Source: Roseivirga sp. (GTDB lineage: Bacteria > Bacteroidota > Bacteroidia > Cytophagales > Cyclobacteriaceae). Taken from it: 33,447 nucleotides of DNA. Under the pieces are notes generated by a model, which saw only the letters and a program-made list of their open reading frames with translations, was not told the origin of the DNA and did not search any database. This document shows positions 22,774 through 31,218 of this stretch, piece by piece. Each line of letters starts with the position of its first letter. Positions within the stretch are counted from its first letter, which is position 1. A program made the translations under genes and the position numbers. Location of the stretch: NCBI GenBank assembly GCA_029262895.1, contig JAJCYM010000016.1:1-33447 (forward strand). Direction: 5' to 3'.

Positions 22774-24240
22774 ATGAACACAAAACCCACCATTAAAATT
22801 GTTAATAATCGGGCCGCACTATCCAACCCCAATGCCCATAATGAACTGGACCTGTACATCCTTCTAACAGCAGATTCAAACTCTGGCCTGGTAGCCACAG
22901 GACTTACTGTTGGTACTGCATCAAAGCTATCAGATTTCACGGCTATGGAAATTCAATTTGACACTATAGTGAGTGCAAGACTCTATATAGGCTATGGACC
23001 TTTAGCCAGTTCTCCCGTGCCTGATGGTGAGCGCTACTATGGCTGGATAGAGTTCTCCAAAACAGCTACTGACACTGTGGTTTGGATCAACTTATCCAAT
23101 GTAGACATGACAGGACTCCCTCTCACACTCCAGGGGACTACTGATGAGGGTAAGAGCTTTTCATTGGGCTACAAAGATGCGATGACAGGAACCGGAGGAA
23201 TTCTCAAATCTTTGGAAGCCACTATGGTAAGCGGTAATACGGATGCCATTCTTGCCTGCACCAGTGGGCAAACCAAGATACTGGCTCCCAATATCAAACC
23301 AGACAGTTATACTTCCTTCGAAGCATACATTGAGTATTTGTCCAAGGCAGAGGCTAAATTGAGCATCCATTCAGATACTCCAAAAAGTGCTCCCTCTCAA
23401 ACTTTTACCGGCAGTTTTAAAAATGTATTTAAAGCAAGCTCGAAAGGCACGGATGTTATTATTAGCATGACCAACTCAAGCGGCACGGTCTTTTCAGTGG
23501 AAAAGCAATATTTTACCTCTGAAATAATTTATAGATGTGATGGAGGAAAACTGAGCTATGGTGGAGTTTCTTACCCTCAAAACAGAACACCGGCCAATGA
23601 CTCAGGCAGTACAGAAGATGAACGAACAATCACCAATTCTACCTTCAGGAACATCCTGATTGGTATGAACGAAGGTTATTTCACTGATACAGGCACAAAT
23701 AATAGTGTTAATTTCCCAAGCCTCACCCCTTTTGCAAATGGTTATGGCAATGCCTACGCCCAAGTGCTTCATGAAACATCGAATTCCTATGGTTTTCCAT
23801 ATGCAGACTCGAACTTGAAGGTGCTTATTACTGCATCGCCAACGGAAACCTTGACACTTGGCATTCAAGAGGACAACGTAGCAGCCGACTACGATTCCGA
23901 TCCACCAAACAGTTCTAAACAACCCCAATTCGGAGATTTTCAATTCGGCATAGGCGCAGGCAGTTCAGCACTGGGCTCTATTACCATTGGTACCTGGAAA
24001 TATATGGCTGATACCGGAGGTGCTTATGGAGGTTTCCTTCCAACACTTAACGAATGGACAAAGATGTACTTTCATGGAGCTGGAACAGACAAATACATTT
24101 GGATCAAAACGGATGGAACAGGACAGGTCGAAGCAGGCAGTTGTTTTAACCCAGCTCCAACATGGGTAAAGGGCACACTTAGCTGGGGAGGTTCAATGTC
24201 CTGGGTAGCAGGAGCGAGCTCACCGGCCAAGCCAACGTAA
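22774..24240 (+). CDS. GH64/thaumatin-like superfamily protein (beta-1,3-glucanase-like)
   Basis: The 488-residue protein is rich in Ser, Thr, Gly and Asn. Two motifs point to the GH64/thaumatin-like fold: YYGWIEFSKTATDTVVWINL with SNVDMTGLPLTL (residues ~88-119), which matches the E(F/Y)...NISYVD..GLP pattern, and SNSYGFPYADSN (~340-352), the family's YGFPYDD-type motif. Glu93 and Asp111 are the best candidates for the acidic pair that cuts beta-1,3-glucan in GH64; this is a by-eye placement. The C-terminal part (FQFGIGAG, GSITIGTWKY) is of unknown fold. There is no signal peptide (MNTKPTIKIVNNRAALSNPN), odd for a glucanase. Alternatives are a non-enzymatic carbohydrate- or surface-binding thaumatin-like protein. 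It is monocistronic, with a palindrome-rich gap downstream. Confidence 0.65.
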   Translation: MNTKPTIKIVNNRAALSNPNAHNELDLYILLTADSNSGLVATGLTVGTASKLSDFTAMEIQFDTIVSARLYIGYGPLASSPVPDGERYYGWIEFSKTATDTVVWINLSNVDMTGLPLTLQGTTDEGKSFSLGYKDAMTGTGGILKSLEATMVSGNTDAILACTSGQTKILAPNIKPDSYTSFEAYIEYLSKAEAKLSIHSDTPKSAPSQTFTGSFKNVFKASSKGTDVIISMTNSSGTVFSVEKQYFTSEIIYRCDGGKLSYGGVSYPQNRTPANDSGSTEDERTITNSTFRNILIGMNEGYFTDTGTNNSVNFPSLTPFANGYGNAYAQVLHETSNSYGFPYADSNLKVLITASPTETLTLGIQEDNVAADYDSDPPNSSKQPQFGDFQFGIGAGSSALGSITIGTWKYMADTGGAYGGFLPTLNEWTKMYFHGAGTDKYIWIKTDGTGQVEAGSCFNPAPTWVKGTLSWGGSMSWVAGASSPAKPT

Positions 24241-24270
24241 CAGACTCGAGTGAAAAGGCAACTGTAACAA

Positions 24271-24301
24271 GTCATCCGGTCACTTTGAGTGACCGGATGA
24301 C
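24271..24301. repeat. CATCCGG hairpin, copy 1
   Basis: GTCATCCGGTCAC (24271-24283) and GTGACCGGATGAC (24289-24301) form a perfect 13-base-pair stem with a TTTGA loop, 31 bases after the glucanase-like gene. No T-run follows. It is nearly identical to the hairpin at 24688-24724. Confidence 0.8.
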
Positions 24302-24332
24302 TACAACTCTTTCCAAAAACGGCAATAGAAAG

Positions 24333-24366
24333 AAGTCATCTGGTGACTTTAGGTCAATGGATAACT
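24333..24366. repeat. CATCCGG hairpin, decayed copy
   Basis: AAGTCATCTGGTGACTTTAG (24333-24352) followed by GTCAATGGATAACT lines up with the perfect copies at 24271 and 24688, with several substitutions on both arms. It looks like an old copy of the same element. Confidence 0.55.
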
Positions 24367-24433
24367 AAAACTGTCAGCAAAAGGTAATTATCTGGCTCAA
24401 AATGGTTGAAACCATTAGTTCCTAATCGCATCA

Positions 24434-24461
24434 TTAGCCCAGGGTTTAAACCCTGGGCTAA
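24434..24461. repeat. 28-base perfect palindrome
   Basis: TTAGCCCAGGGTTT (24434-24447) is followed directly by its reverse complement AAACCCTGGGCTAA (24448-24461), with no loop. I recall this AGCCCAGGGTTT palindrome from intergenic regions of other bacterial genomes. No T-run follows. Confidence 0.8.
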
Positions 24462-24477
24462 GAGGCAGCCACTCGCA

Positions 24478-24495
24478 AAATCGTTTTAACGATTT
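24478..24495. repeat. Short AT-rich palindrome
   Basis: AAATCGTT (24478-24485) and AACGATTT (24488-24495) form a perfect eight-base-pair arm pair with two bases between. It lies 17 bases after the 28-base palindrome. Confidence 0.55.
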
Positions 24496-24608
24496 AGAGA
24501 ATTGACAGGGTACACATAAGGTTCGAGGCCTAGAATTATCTTCAATAGTTACCGGAAGATGCTTCGTAACTTAGCAAAAGCAAGGTTTGCATACAAAGAC
24601 AGTTTTCC

Positions 24609-24634
24609 CATTCTGAGGCACGAAGAATCTTACG
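24609..24634. repeat. Fragment of the interspersed repeat family of copies A-C
   Basis: CCATTCTGAGGCACGAAGAA (from 24608) resembles the left end of copy B (TCATTCTGAGGGAAGC, then CCGAAGAAT). Only this end is recognisable, so it is a remnant or a solo end. Confidence 0.5.
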
Positions 24635-24687
24635 AAACACTTGACCTAAATAGCAGTTTCTTATCTTTTCTAAGACAGCATCAGTGA

Positions 24688-24724
24688 TAAGTCATCCGGT
24701 CACTTGGAGTGACCGGATGACTTA
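24688..24724. repeat. CATCCGG hairpin, copy 2
   Basis: TAAGTCATCCGGTCAC (24688-24703) and GTGACCGGATGACTTA (24709-24724) form a perfect 16-base-pair stem with a TTGGA loop. The core 13 base pairs are identical to copy 1. It lies about 60 bases before the promoter-like sequence of the RidA-like gene. Confidence 0.8.
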
Positions 24725-24780
24725 AGCACAAACTCACTCCAATTTGGGCAAGACATTTGTATTTAATAGCAGTCTCTTGG

Positions 24781-24816
24781 TTTTGAAACGGAAATCAATT
24801 TTATCACTATCTTTTG
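24781..24816 (+). promoter_or_regulatory. Possible promoter of the RidA-like lipoprotein gene
   Basis: TTTTG at 24781-24785 and TATCTTTTG at 24808-24816 resemble the Bacteroidota -33 and -7 elements, with 22 bases between and one extra T in the -7 box. The ATG follows 15 bases later, giving a very short leader. Confidence 0.35.
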
Positions 24817-24831
24817 TGCAAATCCTTAATC

Positions 24832-25311
24832 ATGAAAAAGCATCTTTATTTGGCACTTGCCTGTTTTTTAATGCTAGCTGCCTGTGGACCGACCGAGTCT
24901 GAAAAAACTACCGAAACAAAACCTGAATTGGAACACTATCAATCTGAGGAAATGGCAAAGTTGGGCCTACCTTTTTCCGATGCAGTTATCGTCAATGACA
25001 TCATATATCTTTCAGGACAAATCGGCAACCTTCCCGGAACACTGGACCTTGCCCCCGGTGGATTAAAGGCGGAATCGAAGCAGGCTATTGAGAACATGAA
25101 GACCATTCTTGAGGCCAATGGGTCATCGCTAAATGACGTAATTAAGGTCACCGTATTTATGGACGACATCAGCGAATGGGGAGACTTTAATGCCGAGTAT
25201 ATCAAATACTTCACCGCAGATAAGAAGCCAGCAAGAAGTGCCTTCGGGACTACCGGTTTGGCATTGGGAGCTAAGCTGGAAATTGAATGCATTGCTGTTA
25301 GAAAAAGGTGA
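24832..25311 (+). CDS. RidA-family protein with lipoprotein signal
   Basis: The start at ATG 24832 gives 159 residues beginning MKKHLYLALACFLMLAACGP, a lipoprotein signal with lipobox LAAC and Cys18, followed by a Lys/Glu/Thr-rich tether. The rest is a complete RidA/YjgF/UK114 domain: GLPFSDAVIVNDIIYLSGQIG, IENMKTILEANGSSLNDVIK, VTVFMDD, then KPARSAFG with the conserved Arg that binds the substrate carboxylate, and LEIECIAV with the conserved Glu. Cytoplasmic RidA hydrolyses reactive enamine/imine intermediates from amino-acid metabolism. A lipid-anchored version would act in the periplasm, where its substrate is not obvious. The gene stands alone, 110 bases before the kinase gene. It is named by family only. 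Confidence 0.88.
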   Translation: MKKHLYLALACFLMLAACGPTESEKTTETKPELEHYQSEEMAKLGLPFSDAVIVNDIIYLSGQIGNLPGTLDLAPGGLKAESKQAIENMKTILEANGSSLNDVIKVTVFMDDISEWGDFNAEYIKYFTADKKPARSAFGTTGLALGAKLEIECIAVRKR

Positions 25312-25421
25312 CATCCGGAAGTTGATAGGTCAAATCCTCATCGCTAACCACCGAATTCTCATCGGTCGATTTTCTATCTTATAGTTTTTGGTTATTGATA
25401 TTGAATCAAAAACTCAAAATA

Positions 25422-27041
25422 ATGCGAATTCTATCGTTGCTGTTATTAACACTATGCTGTAGCCAGGTCATGGCTCAGCAAACGGTTATCTCAACTGGCC
25501 ATATCCCTATAGGTATCCAGGTAAAAAAGACGGATGCCGTCAAAGAAGATCCATATGAACCAAATGAGCCCGGTATTAAAGTGGGAGAATTATACGATAT
25601 ATCCTTGCTGTGTGACGGTTTCGATTCGGAGGGCCTTCCAATAAAACTCGTAATCCCCTACGGAGCTGAAATCACTATTTTTTCGCCAAAAATCAAAAAA
25701 GAAAACGCCAATGAATACGGTCTTCGTAATGCAGGGGGAGTTAAAGTTCCTAATAACTTCGACTACCAATATCTTGGAGATAGTGTTGCACTTTTCGAGC
25801 CTCGAATTATTTCGAAAAGATCAAGGCTTATTTTTATAGAGCACTTGGAAAAACCTTGGATCATAAGACCAACAATCACCCCATCAGCTCCCAAAAACCT
25901 TTCATTTCAATTCAAAATTGATATCCCCCCACTCCGTCTCAATGATCTTTACCTGTTTAGTGAGATGGAGGAATTCACTAAGGCACTTACTCAGAACAAG
26001 AGAAACTTGCCAAATAAAAGCAGGGACTATAGTTCATGGTTAGAGAAGAATTACATCGACAGCCTCGATGTAAATGGATCACCTGTCAACCCTGTTTTCC
26101 CTCATCAGGAAACTGGTTTTTTTATGAGAATATCCAACATTTCTGAGGGGGGAAATATTTTCCTGGCAGGGGCTGGTGAATACAAAAAAATAGACAAGGA
26201 ATCTGAAGTAATCCTGGGCGTGGCAGTAATAGGCCATTTAAAACCAGGCAACTACAGGCTAATTATTGAGGAATCTGAAAAAACATATGGTGAAAAATCA
26301 GTTCAATTGCCTTTTACAATTCGCAGCTCTTTTTGGCAAAGCGGTGGGTATTGGATAGTCATTTTGATACCTTTATTCATTGTCATATTCTTCCTTTATC
26401 GATTTTATGCAAGGCGAAAAATCAAGAAGATTGATCTTTTACAAAGGCTATCAGAAGCTGAGCTCAAAGCCATACGGGCGCAGCTCAACCCCCACTTTCT
26501 CTTTAATGCCTTGAACGCAATCCAAAACCTGGTCAACAAGGGAGATACGGAAATCGCAAATGACTATATCGTCAAGTTGTCAAAGCTGTTGCGCTTGGTG
26601 CTATCCCAATCTGATGATGCATTCCACTCCCTTTTAAGTGAGATTGAAATCAGCAAGCTTTATTTGGAACTTGAGAAAATGCGTACCCCGTTTTCCTTCA
26701 CTATCCATATTGAAGAAAATGTAGATGAAAACATGTTGATACCGAGTATGATCCTCCAGCCATACCTTGAAAATGCTGTTGTGCATGGAGTTGTAAAGAA
26801 TTCAGCCGATAAAATCAATGTCAGCATTTGCTATCATGAAGAATCGTGTATCCTGGAGATAGAAGACAATGGTAAAAACTCAGGTGAGCAAATAAAAGCT
26901 GGGAAAGGCATGAACCTGGGAAAGGAGCGATTAGACATAATCAAGCATCAATATGGTAAGGGTGTCAATACTAATGTGCAAACCAGATTTCTTCCAGAGG
27001 GTGGCTATCGTGTTTCAATAACTATCCCAAAAGATCTTTAG
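25422..27041 (+). CDS. LytS/YehU-type sensor histidine kinase
   Basis: The start is ATG 25422 (539 residues), giving a signal peptide MRILSLLLLTLCCSQVMAQQ; a frame extending nine codons upstream begins with TTG and is unlikely. Residues ~20-305 form an exported domain of unknown fold, with strands such as GGNIFLAGAGEYKKIDK, presumably the sensor. One membrane helix follows (~310-327, WIVILIPLFIVIFFLY), then a short linker and a His_kinase (PF06580) domain. The phosphoacceptor is His358 in RAQLNPHFLFNALNAIQNLV. The ATP-binding part has MILQPYLENAVVHG and EIEDNGKNSG. The stop is one base before the response-regulator start, so the two are one transcript. The signal sensed is unknown. Confidence 0.93.
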   Translation: MRILSLLLLTLCCSQVMAQQTVISTGHIPIGIQVKKTDAVKEDPYEPNEPGIKVGELYDISLLCDGFDSEGLPIKLVIPYGAEITIFSPKIKKENANEYGLRNAGGVKVPNNFDYQYLGDSVALFEPRIISKRSRLIFIEHLEKPWIIRPTITPSAPKNLSFQFKIDIPPLRLNDLYLFSEMEEFTKALTQNKRNLPNKSRDYSSWLEKNYIDSLDVNGSPVNPVFPHQETGFFMRISNISEGGNIFLAGAGEYKKIDKESEVILGVAVIGHLKPGNYRLIIEESEKTYGEKSVQLPFTIRSSFWQSGGYWIVILIPLFIVIFFLYRFYARRKIKKIDLLQRLSEAELKAIRAQLNPHFLFNALNAIQNLVNKGDTEIANDYIVKLSKLLRLVLSQSDDAFHSLLSEIEISKLYLELEKMRTPFSFTIHIEENVDENMLIPSMILQPYLENAVVHGVVKNSADKINVSICYHEESCILEIEDNGKNSGEQIKAGKGMNLGKERLDIIKHQYGKGVNTNVQTRFLPEGGYRVSITIPKDL

Positions 27042-27042
27042 C

Positions 27043-27783
27043 ATGAGTCGGTTCAAGGCGGTGATCGTGGATGATGAAATAAACAATCGTGAAAACCTTC
27101 TTGGCTTATTATCCAAAAACTGTCCCAATATCACTGTCGTTGGGCTTGCTTCTTCCGCCCGAGAAGCCATACAACTCATCCATGATACGCAACCAGATGT
27201 GGTTTTTCTAGATATAGAAATGCCAGGGGGCAACGGCTTCGACATGCTGGAAGAGTTAAAGCCCGTCTCATTCAAGGTGATTTTTATTACCGCATTTGAT
27301 TCTTATGCACTAAACGCCATCAAATTCAGTGCGCTGGACTATATTCTAAAACCCATTGATAGGCTTGAACTCATTGAAGCGGTTAATAAAATTGACCAAA
27401 ATGAGCGAGTTGGGCAAAATCAACTCTCTAACCTCAATTCTTTTTTAAAAGGAGAAAACAAGCGAATCACCTTAAACCTATTGGATGAAATCCGATTGGT
27501 CGATCTTGATCAAATTGTAAGAATCCAGGCAGACAGCAATTATTGTGAATTTCATCTTCAAAATGGTGAGCATATTATAGTGTCTAAACACCTTGGCTAC
27601 TATTACGATTTACTCAAAAGTCAGGGCTTCCTAAGAGTTCATCAATCCCACCTTATTAACCAAAACCATATCAAGACATTTGTAAAAAGAGAAGGCGGTT
27701 ATTTGGTTCTTTCTAACAGTGACCAAGTCCCAGTTTCGAGAACCCAAAAGGAAAATGTAATCAACTTTTTTTCAAACACTTGA
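27043..27783 (+). CDS. LytTR-type response regulator
   Basis: The 246-residue protein has a receiver domain (1-120) with the acidic pocket Asp10-Asp11 (VIVDDE), phosphoacceptor Asp57 (FLDIEMP), Thr83 (FITAFDS) and Lys103 (YILKPID). The C-terminal half is a LytTR DNA-binding domain (~140-245): ITLNLLDEIRLVDLDQIVRI, FLRVHQSHLINQNHIKTF, and VPVSRTQKENV. It binds DNA when phosphorylated by the kinase encoded one base upstream. Length and motifs are standard. Its targets are not shown; the S41 peptidase gene 114 bases downstream is a candidate by position only. Confidence 0.95.
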   Translation: MSRFKAVIVDDEINNRENLLGLLSKNCPNITVVGLASSAREAIQLIHDTQPDVVFLDIEMPGGNGFDMLEELKPVSFKVIFITAFDSYALNAIKFSALDYILKPIDRLELIEAVNKIDQNERVGQNQLSNLNSFLKGENKRITLNLLDEIRLVDLDQIVRIQADSNYCEFHLQNGEHIIVSKHLGYYYDLLKSQGFLRVHQSHLINQNHIKTFVKREGGYLVLSNSDQVPVSRTQKENVINFFSNT

Positions 27784-27897
27784 CCCTTTTTCGCAAGTTC
27801 AAACAAATCAAATAATACCAATTGTCATATTGGAGGTGGCTTTTAATGGGGTAATGACTAATATTAATAAGTCAATTACTCACTAGTCAAATACATC

Positions 27898-30123
27898 ATG
27901 AAAAAGGTCCTTACAATTTTATTGGTATGCATTGGTTTTTACTCCCATGCTCAAAAAGAAAATTTTAACCTCGACTTCGAAAAGATAGCGGGAGAAACCC
28001 ATACTGGTTGGAGAAGTTTTGGAAGTCCAGACTACAAGGTTTCGGTCGACTCCAACGTAGCACAAAGCGGCAAGACATCGGCCATCATTGAATACCATGG
28101 AGATGCCGTGAACTTCAAGGCCATGTCCGTGGTCATTCCCGCTAAATATGCCGGCAGCCTAATCAAGCTCACCGGGTATATTAAGACAGAGAATGTAACT
28201 GATGGATATGCAGGACTATGGATGCGTATTGATCCTTCTATAGCCTTTGACAACATGGGCAATCGTGGCATTACCGGCACTACCGACTGGGCTAAATACG
28301 AAATCGAATTGGCGCTTCAGCCCAGTGCAACCGGCTTTGTTGTGGGTGGCATACTTTCTGGGAAAGGAAAGATGTGGGTAGATAACCTGACTGTGACCAT
28401 TGATGGGAAATCACTTGATGAAGCACCGCTCAGACCGCTTCCGCCAACACCCCTAGCTCAAAAAGACACTGAGTTCAATAATGGGTCTAACATTGTTATC
28501 TCAGAGCTGAATGATGAATCAATTGACAAGTTGGAACTGATGGGACGTATTTGGGGGTTCCTTAAATATCATCATCCTGCCATAGGCACGGGAGATTATA
28601 ACTGGGATTTTGAGTTGTTCAGAATACTACCTGATTATTTAAAAGCAGATGCCGGAGACATCAGCGGATTAGTTTCCAACTGGCTGGATAAATTCGGTAC
28701 GGTAGAAGAATGTAGCAGCTGCCAGGAAGTTTCCGATGAGGCTTTTTCCAAGCTGGACATGGCTTGGCTTGATAGGAGTGACCTTTCCGCAGCATTAAAG
28801 CAAAGGCTTCGCTTTATTCAACAAAACAGGCATCAGGGAGAGCATTACTACATTGGACTTGCCAGGGGTGTGAGAAACCCTGAGTTTAAAAACGAAAGTG
28901 CTTATGCCAATATGCCTTATCCTGATGATGGATTCAGGCTTCTTACCATCTACAGGTATTGGAATATGATTCAATACTTTTTCCCATATAAACATTTAAT
29001 GGACAAGGATTGGGAAGGCACATTGAAGGAATATATTCCACAGTTTCTCTCGGCAAAAAATGAACTGGAGTTTGAGATAGCCGCCATCAAAGCCATTGGT
29101 GACATTCAAGATACTCATGCCAATCTCTGGGGCGGCAATAACGCCATCCAGGAATGGAAAGGCAAAAACTACCCTCCAGTGCATGTGAGGTTCGTTGAAA
29201 ATGAACTCGTCATTACTGACTTCTATAATGAAGAACACTATGAGAGTCTTGGACTACAAATCGGAGACGTGATTGCCTCGGTCAATGGCAACAAGGTTGA
29301 AGACATTGTGAATGACAGACTTCAACTCTACCCTGCCTCTAACTTGCCTACCAAGCTCAGAGACATCAGTCGTGATGTCCTCCGATCTAATGAGGAGTCA
29401 CTTTCTATCGAAGTAGAAAGAGGAGAACGAAAACTTCAAAAAGAGCTACCCTTATTTGACAGGAAGGATCTAAAGATTTATGGCTGGTACAAACCAGAAC
29501 CCGATGGAAAGAGCTTCAAAATGCTGAATGACGATATAGGTTATATCACCTTAAAAAACATTAAACCAGAAGACATTAGCGAGATTAAAAAGCAGTTTGC
29601 AAACACTAAAGGCATCGTCATCGATATTCGAAATTACCCATCTACCTTCGTGCCCTTTAGTCTGGGAGGGTTTTTCGTATCTGAGTTGACTCCCTTTGTG
29701 AAATTCACAAAAGGCAATGTGAACAACCCGGGGGAATTCACTTTTACAGAAACCATAAAAATCCCATCACAAGAGAGCACTTATAAGGGTAAGGTAATTG
29801 TTTTGGTTAATGAGCTTTCTCAAAGCCAGGCGGAGTATACGACCATGGCATTTCGAGCTGGCAACAATACTACCGTAATTGGCAGTACTACTGCGGGAGC
29901 AGACGGAAATGTATCGGCAATACCACTGCCAGGAGGAATGAGAACAATGATCTCAGGTATTGGAGTCTATTATCCTGATGGTACCGAAACGCAACGTGTC
30001 GGAATTATACCAGACATTAAAGTACTTCCAACGATTGTCGGAGTCAGAGAAGGGCGTGATGAACTTTTGGAAAAAGCCATTGAGGTAATTAACAGCACCA
30101 ATGTTGGTAAGAGAAAACGCTAG
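27898..30123 (+). CDS. S41-family (C-terminal processing-like) peptidase with N-terminal carbohydrate-binding-like domain
   Basis: The 741-residue protein has a signal peptide (MKKVLTILLVCIGFYSHAQK). Residues ~20-170 look like a jelly-roll domain (NLDFEKIAGETHTGWRSFGS ... MWVDNLTVTIDG), as in carbohydrate-binding modules. Residues ~195-400 are helical (IDKLELMGRIWGFLKYHHPA), the N-terminal part of many Bacteroidota S41 proteins. A PDZ-like stretch follows (~440-500, YESLGLQIGDVIASVNGNKV), then the S41 core: DIRNYPS, and the nucleophile Ser643 in NELSQSQAEYTTMAF, with GSTTAGADGN. An S41 peptidase of this layout acts in the periplasm on C-termini or degraded peptides. It follows the response-regulator gene after 114 bases and is convergent with the next gene. 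Confidence 0.9.
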   Translation: MKKVLTILLVCIGFYSHAQKENFNLDFEKIAGETHTGWRSFGSPDYKVSVDSNVAQSGKTSAIIEYHGDAVNFKAMSVVIPAKYAGSLIKLTGYIKTENVTDGYAGLWMRIDPSIAFDNMGNRGITGTTDWAKYEIELALQPSATGFVVGGILSGKGKMWVDNLTVTIDGKSLDEAPLRPLPPTPLAQKDTEFNNGSNIVISELNDESIDKLELMGRIWGFLKYHHPAIGTGDYNWDFELFRILPDYLKADAGDISGLVSNWLDKFGTVEECSSCQEVSDEAFSKLDMAWLDRSDLSAALKQRLRFIQQNRHQGEHYYIGLARGVRNPEFKNESAYANMPYPDDGFRLLTIYRYWNMIQYFFPYKHLMDKDWEGTLKEYIPQFLSAKNELEFEIAAIKAIGDIQDTHANLWGGNNAIQEWKGKNYPPVHVRFVENELVITDFYNEEHYESLGLQIGDVIASVNGNKVEDIVNDRLQLYPASNLPTKLRDISRDVLRSNEESLSIEVERGERKLQKELPLFDRKDLKIYGWYKPEPDGKSFKMLNDDIGYITLKNIKPEDISEIKKQFANTKGIVIDIRNYPSTFVPFSLGGFFVSELTPFVKFTKGNVNNPGEFTFTETIKIPSQESTYKGKVIVLVNELSQSQAEYTTMAFRAGNNTTVIGSTTAGADGNVSAIPLPGGMRTMISGIGVYYPDGTETQRVGIIPDIKVLPTIVGVREGRDELLEKAIEVINSTNVGKRKR

Positions 30124-30151
30124 AGAATTGGCTTTGGATAAACCTGATTCA

Positions 30152-31180
30152 TTAGTCCCCGCCCTTGGTAATTATATCTATCAGCCAGCCAGAATGCTTG
30201 CCAACAGATACAAAGACCGGTTGCTGACCTTTCAGGCCTTGATATAACTCTGGAGTCACGGAGTACGAGCCATATTCCGTGACAACTCTATATCCCTTGG
30301 AACTTCCTGTGAAATTTTGCTTGTCAACAATTTTGGTGAGCACCACTAGCTTCATCGCTCCCAACTCGTCTTTTCGGAATTTTGTTCTGGCAGCCATTAT
30401 CCCTTTCAAAAGACCGATTACGCCAAGCCATAATAGTACTGCGGGGATGTACATCACCCACCACAACAATCCACCAACTGTAAAGGCCACAGCGATAAAG
30501 CCGAAAAATACGGTATACCCTAAATTTCTCCTAATGACCCGGTTTCGATATTTTCTCAACAATAAAAGATCGCCACTTGACATTACGGTTTCCTTCTTTG
30601 GTAAATCTCTTATTTGAGCCTTTCGCGACTCCAGATAGGCCTTGACTGAACCGTACTCTTCTGTTGGAGTCGAATCCACCTCGGATAATGCTGTTACACT
30701 TAAGGAAGAACTGGATTTTGGAGCATAGTGGAGTTCAATTTCCTGACCAACATGAGCCTGATTATAATGTTTCAGATCAACATAGTATTTCTTATCCTCA
30801 AAAAATAGATAATACCGCGGACTGGAACTTGAGCTACTCCCTCTCCGCCCTCCTCTTCTGCCACCTCCTCGTGTGCCTCTTGAGCTGCTCGACTTATGTC
30901 TTCTCTTGTCAGTGACTATTCCTCTTATGACCAACTTCTGTCCACGGAAAAGGTCAGCGGCAAATCCCCATCCCATATAAATAATGATCCCAAAAAAGAA
31001 AAGCCCAAAGGCCCCAAAAACGTAGCTAGCCTCGTCAAACCCCGTGAAATTAGCATTGAGAAAAATCACGACAACAATCACAATGCTAATGACAAAAAAC
31101 ATGGCTATCGCCATCAGCTTATGCCTGAGTTTTTTAGCATCCTCAGCGGTCAGTTCAACTTCACTAATGGTAGCAGGCAT
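30152..31180 (-). CDS. Membrane protein with Ser/Arg/Gly-rich segment, function unknown
   Basis: The start is ATG 31178-31180 (342 residues); an in-frame TTG one codon upstream is ignored. Two helices lie near residues 20-42 and 50-72, then a soluble domain, then two helices near 215-260, and a soluble C-terminal domain of ~85 residues. At ~98-118 is a low-complexity, strongly basic segment (SSSSRGTRGGGRRGGRRGSS). The domain after it (YYLFFEDKKYYVDLKHYNQA ... VGQEIELHYAP) resembles small beta domains of the DUF3592/NfeD type, and the C-terminal part (YRVVTEYGSYSVTPELYQGL) repeats a similar pattern, so the protein may be an internal duplication of helix pair plus beta domain. Unknown role. It is the last gene of a minus-strand cluster, 38 bases after the small lipoprotein gene. 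Confidence 0.65.
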   Translation of the reverse strand: MPATISEVELTAEDAKKLRHKLMAIAMFFVISIVIVVVIFLNANFTGFDEASYVFGAFGLFFFGIIIYMGWGFAADLFRGQKLVIRGIVTDKRRHKSSSSRGTRGGGRRGGRRGSSSSSSPRYYLFFEDKKYYVDLKHYNQAHVGQEIELHYAPKSSSSLSVTALSEVDSTPTEEYGSVKAYLESRKAQIRDLPKKETVMSSGDLLLLRKYRNRVIRRNLGYTVFFGFIAVAFTVGGLLWWVMYIPAVLLWLGVIGLLKGIMAARTKFRKDELGAMKLVVLTKIVDKQNFTGSSKGYRVVTEYGSYSVTPELYQGLKGQQPVFVSVGKHSGWLIDIITKGGD

Positions 31181-31218
31181 CAATTAATGTTGAATTCCAA
31201 AACGATCATAAGAACTGA

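Noticed and set aside
24241-24813. CRISPR array, suggested by repeated hairpin-forming sequences
   Set aside because: Only two intact copies of the CATCCGG hairpin exist, ~400 bases apart, with other palindromes between. There is no regular repeat-spacer pattern and no cas gene in the window.
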